A stretch of 64,000 nt of DNA. Origin: Carallia brachiata. Taxonomy: Eukaryota; Streptophyta; Magnoliopsida; Malpighiales; Rhizophoraceae. Shown here in pieces: positions 58,916-64,000 of the stretch (positions are counted from its first letter, which is position 1; each line of letters opens with the position of its first letter). Position numbers and translations under genes: made by a program. Under the pieces are notes generated by a model. The model saw only the letters and a program-made list of their open reading frames with translations, made no database searches and was not told the DNA's origin. The stretch lies in the NCBI GenBank assembly GCA_021464245.1, contig JADCRB010000071.1, positions 3,549,681 to 3,613,680 of the forward strand, given 5' to 3'.

Positions 58916-61300
58916 ATGGCCACTGAGGCTTCCACGTCTCCTTCTTCTCTCACCGACGGTGACAGTAGCAGACCCACTTCCGGAAATGACTCTGCTGCTG
59001 CTTCTTCTTCTTCTTCCGCTTCCTCTCACTATGCCGTCGATTTGCTCTCTCTTTGCCACCGCCTCAAAGGTATCACCGACTCCCTTCGCTTTTTCTGGGA
59101 ATTTCCCCTTCTTCAGCCTCTTGTTTTTTTATGTTGTTTAATTTGGTGTTTAAGTAGACAACTGAAAGAGCTGGATGAAATAAGAGAGAGGTGAAGGAAC
59201 CGGAGTCGATAGCTGATCATTTGTGTAGAACGTGTTTAATGGCTCTGATTGCTCCGGACATGCCCGGCATTGATCGAGAAAAGTTAGGCCTCTCTGTCTC
59301 TCTCTCTCTCTCTCTCTTTCATTTTTTAAAAACTTATTCTTACATTATTGTGTGTGCTTTGGTTGATGTTTAATTTTTCATAATTTTTCAGGTGTGTGAA
59401 AATGGCAATTGTTCATGACATTGCAGAAGGTGTGGACTTTGATTGAAAGTTTATTTGAAGCTTTTCTCCAAATGGGTGACTTTGTGAAGACAAAAGAAAT
59501 GCTTATGCACCAGTAAGTTTTTAACTACTAGGATGCCATATGCCTTAGTGGGAGCACATGGGTGTTAGTAGTGCCAGCCATCTTATTCTCATTCCTAGAG
59601 AACAATTGAGTGAAAAAAAAGCTTGGATAAAACTGTTCTTTATTCTTGGTAGAGAAAGAAGGTTGCGTTTGGTGATAGAACAATATGGTTGGGATTGAGC
59701 GTAGCTTTAGAATTCATTGTAGTCAATATATGTTTCATATTGAGGGGTCTTAGATCTTGTTGAATGGTTGTTATTTATGGTGTGCAAATGCTAGTCTGAG
59801 ATATTTTGGTCCTTCTATTGTAGTTTCGTGTGACATGGAGGGCTTGCAGTTATTTTTTTTCTTACCTAATTGAGTAAGAGTTTATAAGTTGTTTTCTTGC
59901 CTGCCTAATTGGTTGAACAGCCATTGTTGAAGCAGGAAAAGAGTACACAAGATCGGGAAGCATTGGACTACATGTGCAAATTACTTGTGGTGGGTCAAGA
60001 GGTATTTGCCTAAGTCTCATCATCGTCCTCCCCACCCCACCCCCGCCGATGAAAAAAAACAAAAAAAAAAAAAAAAAGCTCCACCCACCGGCCTGCCTGT
60101 GATGGGAGGTGTGGCATTTGCCAAGGAAATATGGCAGCTATGGATGGAGTATGAGGAAAATTCTTCACTTGAAGCCAAAATTCAGAAGGATTTTGATAAG
60201 GTATTCCTCAAACTTTTCGCCTTTTGCTAATGTATCTGTATCCAGAAAGTTTATATGCTAATATCCATGCAATTTCTTGACAGGATGCTTGTATTTCCGA
60301 AAACAAGCAGCTCGGTTTAATTTTGTTACCAACCTACCTTATTTAGTATGGATAGAGTGGGTTTGACTCAAAAATATTTGCAGGGAGTGTCTGTCTTTGC
60401 TATTTTTTACAATTGTTATTTTTCTTTCGTCTTGTTTTGGGTGAGTTATCCTAAGTCTATATGATAAACAAGCAATGAATAAGAGATAATTAGTAATATA
60501 GCTTCAAATCCGCGCTTTAATTGGCAGCAGAGCATAATAGAGGTGGCAATTGATAAGAGATATTTTAGCAAATGTGCATATTGACTAGTTTAACCATTTA
60601 TATTTATGGTACTTCAAAGCAATCACACATTGAATAATTGTTTTCTGTTTTCCACTTCTTTATCAAGGTGGAGATGATACTTCAGGCTTTAGAATATGAA
60701 ACGGACGAGGCTTACTGCTGATTTTTCTTCACTGTTTTAATTTAAGTCATGCGCATATGAATTACAACTTGCTTAGTTTGATTTGTAGTCGTATGAAATG
60801 TGATTGATTCTACCATTTTGAAGCACCCCATTATTTACTCTTGTTTCTTGCCCATCATCCTTATACGAGGTCCCATTCACACTTAACTTTGGTATTAATC
60901 TGTGGACTTTTCTTTTAGGAACTGATATATTTTTGTTGGACAAAAAGGATCGTGTCATTATTCAAATCGGTTAGATCATATTTCAAAAAGAAGATCTCTA
61001 CAATAATATTCAAATGGTTGTTTTTGCCCTTATGCAGAGCAAGGGAGAGTCTTGATTGAGTTTTTCCAGTCAACAGCAGGGCAGAAACAGAATCTCCTGG
61101 CCAAAAGAGGTTTCCAATCCTCTGTTTCCAATCAGAATTTTTTGCAATTGTCAGCGGCCAAATGTTTTCAAGTCACTGGCATCCATCTTTATCACAAAAT
61201 CTTTAATGTGGGCCTTCTAAGGTTTTCGTCCTGTAAGAGTTGGTGGCCTTACTTTCTTGATATTCATCTGCAGGCAAGTTCTAGACAGAAGTAGGCAAAG
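58916..61300 (+). pseudogene. HD-domain 5'-deoxynucleotidase (HDDC2-like) pseudogene
   Basis: Pieces match the plant HDDC2/YfbR-like family (At2g23820 type) in order. They are: MATEASTSPSSLTDGDSSRP and LLSLCHRLK (58916-59069); KREVKEPESIADHLCRTCLM (about 59158-59282), preceded by a TGA at the position of a conserved Trp; the HD-containing KMAIVHDIAEG (about 59393-59430); REALDYMCKLLVVG (about 59957-59998); KEIWQLWMEYEENSSLEAKI with QKDFDK (about 60124-60200); VEMILQALEYETDE (about 60668-60709), then a stop; and GRVLIEFFQSTAGQKQ (about 61044-61091). The metal-binding H...HD residues survive in part. The nonsense codon, frame changes and a missing GDITPSDG block mean no full protein. Working members remove phosphate from deoxynucleoside monophosphates. 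Confidence 0.85.
59295..59320. repeat. (CT)n microsatellite
   Basis: A CT run in an intron-like position of the HD-domain pseudogene, just after a GATCGAGAAAA exon end. Confidence 0.9.
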
Positions 61301-62707
61301 CATGGGCTTTAGATATCGCATTAAGAAGACAGAAAGGGTGCTCTAGTGTTTGAACTTCTTGGACCAAATTTCGCTCTGTATTATTGTTTCTTGTACTGCG
61401 TAAATTGAATCATGCATGCTGTTCTTTAAGAATGTAAGGTTTCATTCCAACTAATCAAATTATGGTCTGCTGCAACTCACAATGCAGAAAGAACAGATCG
61501 AACTGTACTTACATCAAAATGCAATAATTATTGCTATGTTCCTTGCCCTTATACTAATAATAATGAAAGAAAGGCTTATTAGAATTATACTTATTGCCCT
61601 GGTTTCCATTTTAAAAGCTCTCATTTCTAGTATCCTCACTGATGAAGTGCCACTAACTGAGAAATCTTCAGCAGCATTTCCAAATAATGAACACAATAAT
61701 GAACAGCAGACAAAATTGGCCCGGTTACCATGTTGACAAATAAACCTATTGGTTCTTGAATAAGGCTGATGGAACCTAACAAAAAAAGACAAAAGATCAT
61801 TAGCAGAGGAGCACGATGAAATTTGCTTGCAACGAAAGATCATTTGGAGAGGAGCACACAAAACTTTAAATAAAAATTTCACGAGAAAAATGCAAAACTG
61901 TCACTTTGTTAGCTGATACTTGTCTGCGACATTAGATGCATTCGTGCGGGCATCCAACCTATGATTTCATCGAAGAACCCAAATTTGGCCCTTTTTTGGT
62001 TAATCAAGTTTGGCCTGGTAGAAAATCTGGGGCAATCATGAAGATCAATGTTGGGGAGACACGGGACAAACTCTAGGGATATTTATGGATGCCAAAACTT
62101 GCATCTACTTGACAGTCTGTTAGAACATCCTATTGACATCCATTTCACAAAGTAAGGATCACTTTCTTCGGGTCACAAACTGTGGACATGCAATAAGTTT
62201 ACAGCCTAGTTATAAGGTTATCGAGTGATGGAAACAGGATAAAGTAACATGTCTTTGGGAACAAACTAGTATTGCCACAAAAAGAGCATTCTAAAATTCA
62301 AGTTCCTATATCAAACTTTTGGCAGAATATAATACATCATCCTAGCAGTCAATTTGACTCTTCGTAGATTCAGTTCACATTTTTTCACGTATGAAAAAGG
62401 GAGGAGATGCAGGTAATTAAGCTGCCGTATGAAGAAATTTGAAGGGCAATTCCCAGTTTATGAAACAAAGAGGTGAGGACAATAAAATCATTACAGGACG
62501 AAACAAAAGGCTTCAATGGCTGTTTTACAAATGAAACGATTCAATGATGTTTATCAAAGCTTCAGTTATGAAAGCCAATTATACTGTCGGATGCAGAATC
62601 TAGGAAAAACATATGCCCAAATTCAGCAAAGGAAACACCATAGCCTATCATCTATATGGCATACATTAGAAAAGAAAAACAAAATCTTTTCCAATAAAAG
62701 GACATAC
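61301..62707. other. Region between the HD-domain relic and the HAD 5'-nucleotidase
   Basis: I see no clear gene. The last exon and 3' UTR of the minus-strand 5'-nucleotidase should lie here because the exon at 62708 ends in a donor, but I could not identify that exon. Overlapping ORFs near 61480-61880 are Ile-rich and unlike any family I know. Confidence 0.5.
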
Positions 62708-64000
62708 CTTCACATGATGAGGCATAATTTTGATATCAAAAGGTACATGAAGCCATGCCTCAGGTGGATAGAGCAGAAAGTTCTCAGGTTTACTAGTATA
62801 GACATCCGCGTATTGATGGATGTGATATGCAAAAGCAGATTCTTGACCCGTGTCTGTGAGAAAAGTGGCTCCAAAAGATTTGTTAAACATTTTCTTCATC
62901 GTTTGTCGGGCTTTTTTCCTTTCTTCATTTATCTCCTCCAATAGGGATTGGCATGCTACAGTTCGGTGACTGTTAGCCAAAGTTGCATGCAATTTACCAA
63001 GCAGTTCTTGTGTTATGTGAAATTTTGCCTGCATCAGGAGCAGAGGAGCATAAACGCACTAACCATGGGCCACAATATCCTGGTAAAACAAGACAATTAA
63101 TCAATTACACAACCAGAACGTATGACAACTTGGCGTTATTGTGTCCTTACCCATACTAGTTTTTGTGCACGTGCCTTGCACATACAAAGATAGCAAAAAA
63201 TTGAATTTCAAAATTTCACATCATATTTTGGAATGAATCAAAAAACCATTTACTAACATTTTAGCTCTCTCTCTAACTTGAAAATCTGCACATTGAGATA
63301 CAAGACCAATCCCGGCAATTGGCAGCAACAAGGAAGCCAGTTTGGAAGGGACATACCTGCTCAAAACGATAGGTATCATCGTTCTGTATGCGAATTTCAC
63401 TCTGCAATTAAAAAGATAATAAACAAAAACAAGACAGGGCCTGAGAAATAGAAATTCGACAACATGTAGACAACATTCAGCAAGTTCACACTTCAAAAAA
63501 CATTAGACCAAATAGAAGGATGAAAGATAAACTAAAGCTAGACGATTAAAAAAACAAGAGAGGAGCTATACTTCTAGTTCATGGATGATAGCAGCAGTGC
63601 GCCAACCAGCCTTTGAAGGACCCCTTAGGTCACTAAACAAGTGATCACCAAAGTAGATCACCTACAGAAGAAACAAAATTAAACAAGCTTAAAAAGTACA
63701 ATGCCATTTGAGGTAAAGAAAGATTTGCAAACATGACTGAGTCTAAACAAATAGATTCATACAATCCACAGAAGAGTAAATAAAAACCTTGATCTCCATT
63801 TAAAACATTTCATCCAGAGCAAGTTTATTTAATAATTTTGAAAACAAAGTTTATATTTGCTGCTTTAACTGCAAAAGATGAACAAGTAGCCCCTCTTGTT
63901 ATTCTCATAAATTATCATACCCTTCCCCAGTATCACATCAATTTTTTTCCTTTTAACTGTCTTGGAATAAAGAAAAATTATTTCAAAAATATTCCATTTT
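62708..64000 (-). CDS. HAD-superfamily (subfamily IG) 5'-nucleotidase, 3' part
   Basis: Three consecutive minus-strand exons, all phase 0 with GT-AG borders. 63661-63572 reads VIYFGDHLFSDLRGPSKAGW then RTAAIIHELE, with the HAD motif IV GD-H--SD. 63401-63357 reads SEIRIQNDDTYRFEQ. 63028-62708 encodes 107 residues from AKFHITQELLGKLH to YPPEAWLHVPFDIKIMPHHV, with GATFLTDTGQESAFAYHIHQ in between. These match the C-terminal half of plant cytosolic-type purine 5'-nucleotidase homologs (NT5C2-like), which hydrolyse nucleoside monophosphates. The 5' exons with the catalytic DxDxT motif lie beyond the right edge, and the terminal exon below 62708 was not found. No lesion is seen in what is present. 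Confidence 0.9.
63662..64000 (-). other. Intron of the HAD 5'-nucleotidase reaching the window edge
   Basis: AT-rich sequence upstream (minus sense) of the exon at 63661. I see no exon in it, so it is most likely intron. Confidence 0.55.

Noticed and set aside
61482..61882. Overlapping Ile-rich ORFs on both strands
   Set aside because: Composition is typical of chance frames in AT-rich DNA, and no motif was recognised.
1..64000. CRISPR arrays, bacterial operons, tRNA or rRNA genes
   Set aside because: No regularly spaced repeats, no operon-like gene packing, and no cloverleaf or rRNA-like stretch was noticed while reading both strands.

Overview
This window is nuclear DNA of a eudicot plant. 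Genes are split by short GT-AG introns, intergenic DNA is AT-rich, and the recognisable proteins are plant families: WAT1/nodulin-MtN21 transporters, tetraspanins, UDP-glucuronate 4-epimerase, a BAHD acyltransferase, an FLX-like coiled-coil protein and plant COX6B. A woody rosid, possibly Citrus-like, is my guess from general resemblance; the sequence alone does not fix the genus. I found no bacterial, organellar or CRISPR features.

Layout. 0.5-14.4 kb: a tandem duplication of a WAT1-type transporter gene with its flanks. The first copy (2000-5797) is dead: it has frameshifts, a stop, lost splice sites, a foldback element in intron 1 and an 819-bp solo LTR in exon 4. A decayed LINE carrying a nested hAT-like insert separates it from the second copy (11113-13410), which is intact except for a shifted C-terminal tail. 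14.4-20.9 kb: a decayed minus-strand tandem array of a chloroplast adenylate kinase 5-type gene (adenylate kinase plus DUF1995-like part). 23.1-25.0 kb: a third, fully intact WAT1-type gene. 26.4-27.9 kb: a TET8-like tetraspanin, minus strand. 31.6-34.0 kb: COX6B, minus strand, with a mutated last splice acceptor. 36.8-37.8 kb: a divergent tetraspanin with an unusual N-terminal extension and one frameshift. 38.6-41.2 kb: an FLX-like gene, minus strand. 42.9 kb: a secreted Gly/Ser-rich protein. 43.9-44.7 kb: a LINE remnant. 49.3-50.6 kb: an intronless UDP-glucuronate 4-epimerase with one frameshift. 54.3-55.7 kb: a BAHD acyltransferase pseudogene followed by a 197-nt foldback. 56.2-58.3 kb: minus-strand exon-like pieces I cannot name. 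58.9-61.3 kb: a decayed HD-domain 5'-deoxynucleotidase. 62.7-64.0 kb: the 3' part of an HAD-type 5'-nucleotidase whose 5' end lies beyond the window.

There is no operon-like logic. The genes are independent, and the main theme is tandem duplication followed by decay. Apparently working genes are WAT1 copies 2 and 3, the TET8-like tetraspanin, COX6B, the FLX-like gene, the Gly/Ser-rich protein and the HAD 5'-nucleotidase. The epimerase and the second tetraspanin each carry one single-base lesion in otherwise clean coding sequence, so an assembly error is a real alternative to gene death. I found no convincing new biological system. The most useful leads are the COX6B acceptor change, the adenylate kinase pseudogene array, the foldback next to the BAHD relic, and the three single-base lesions.
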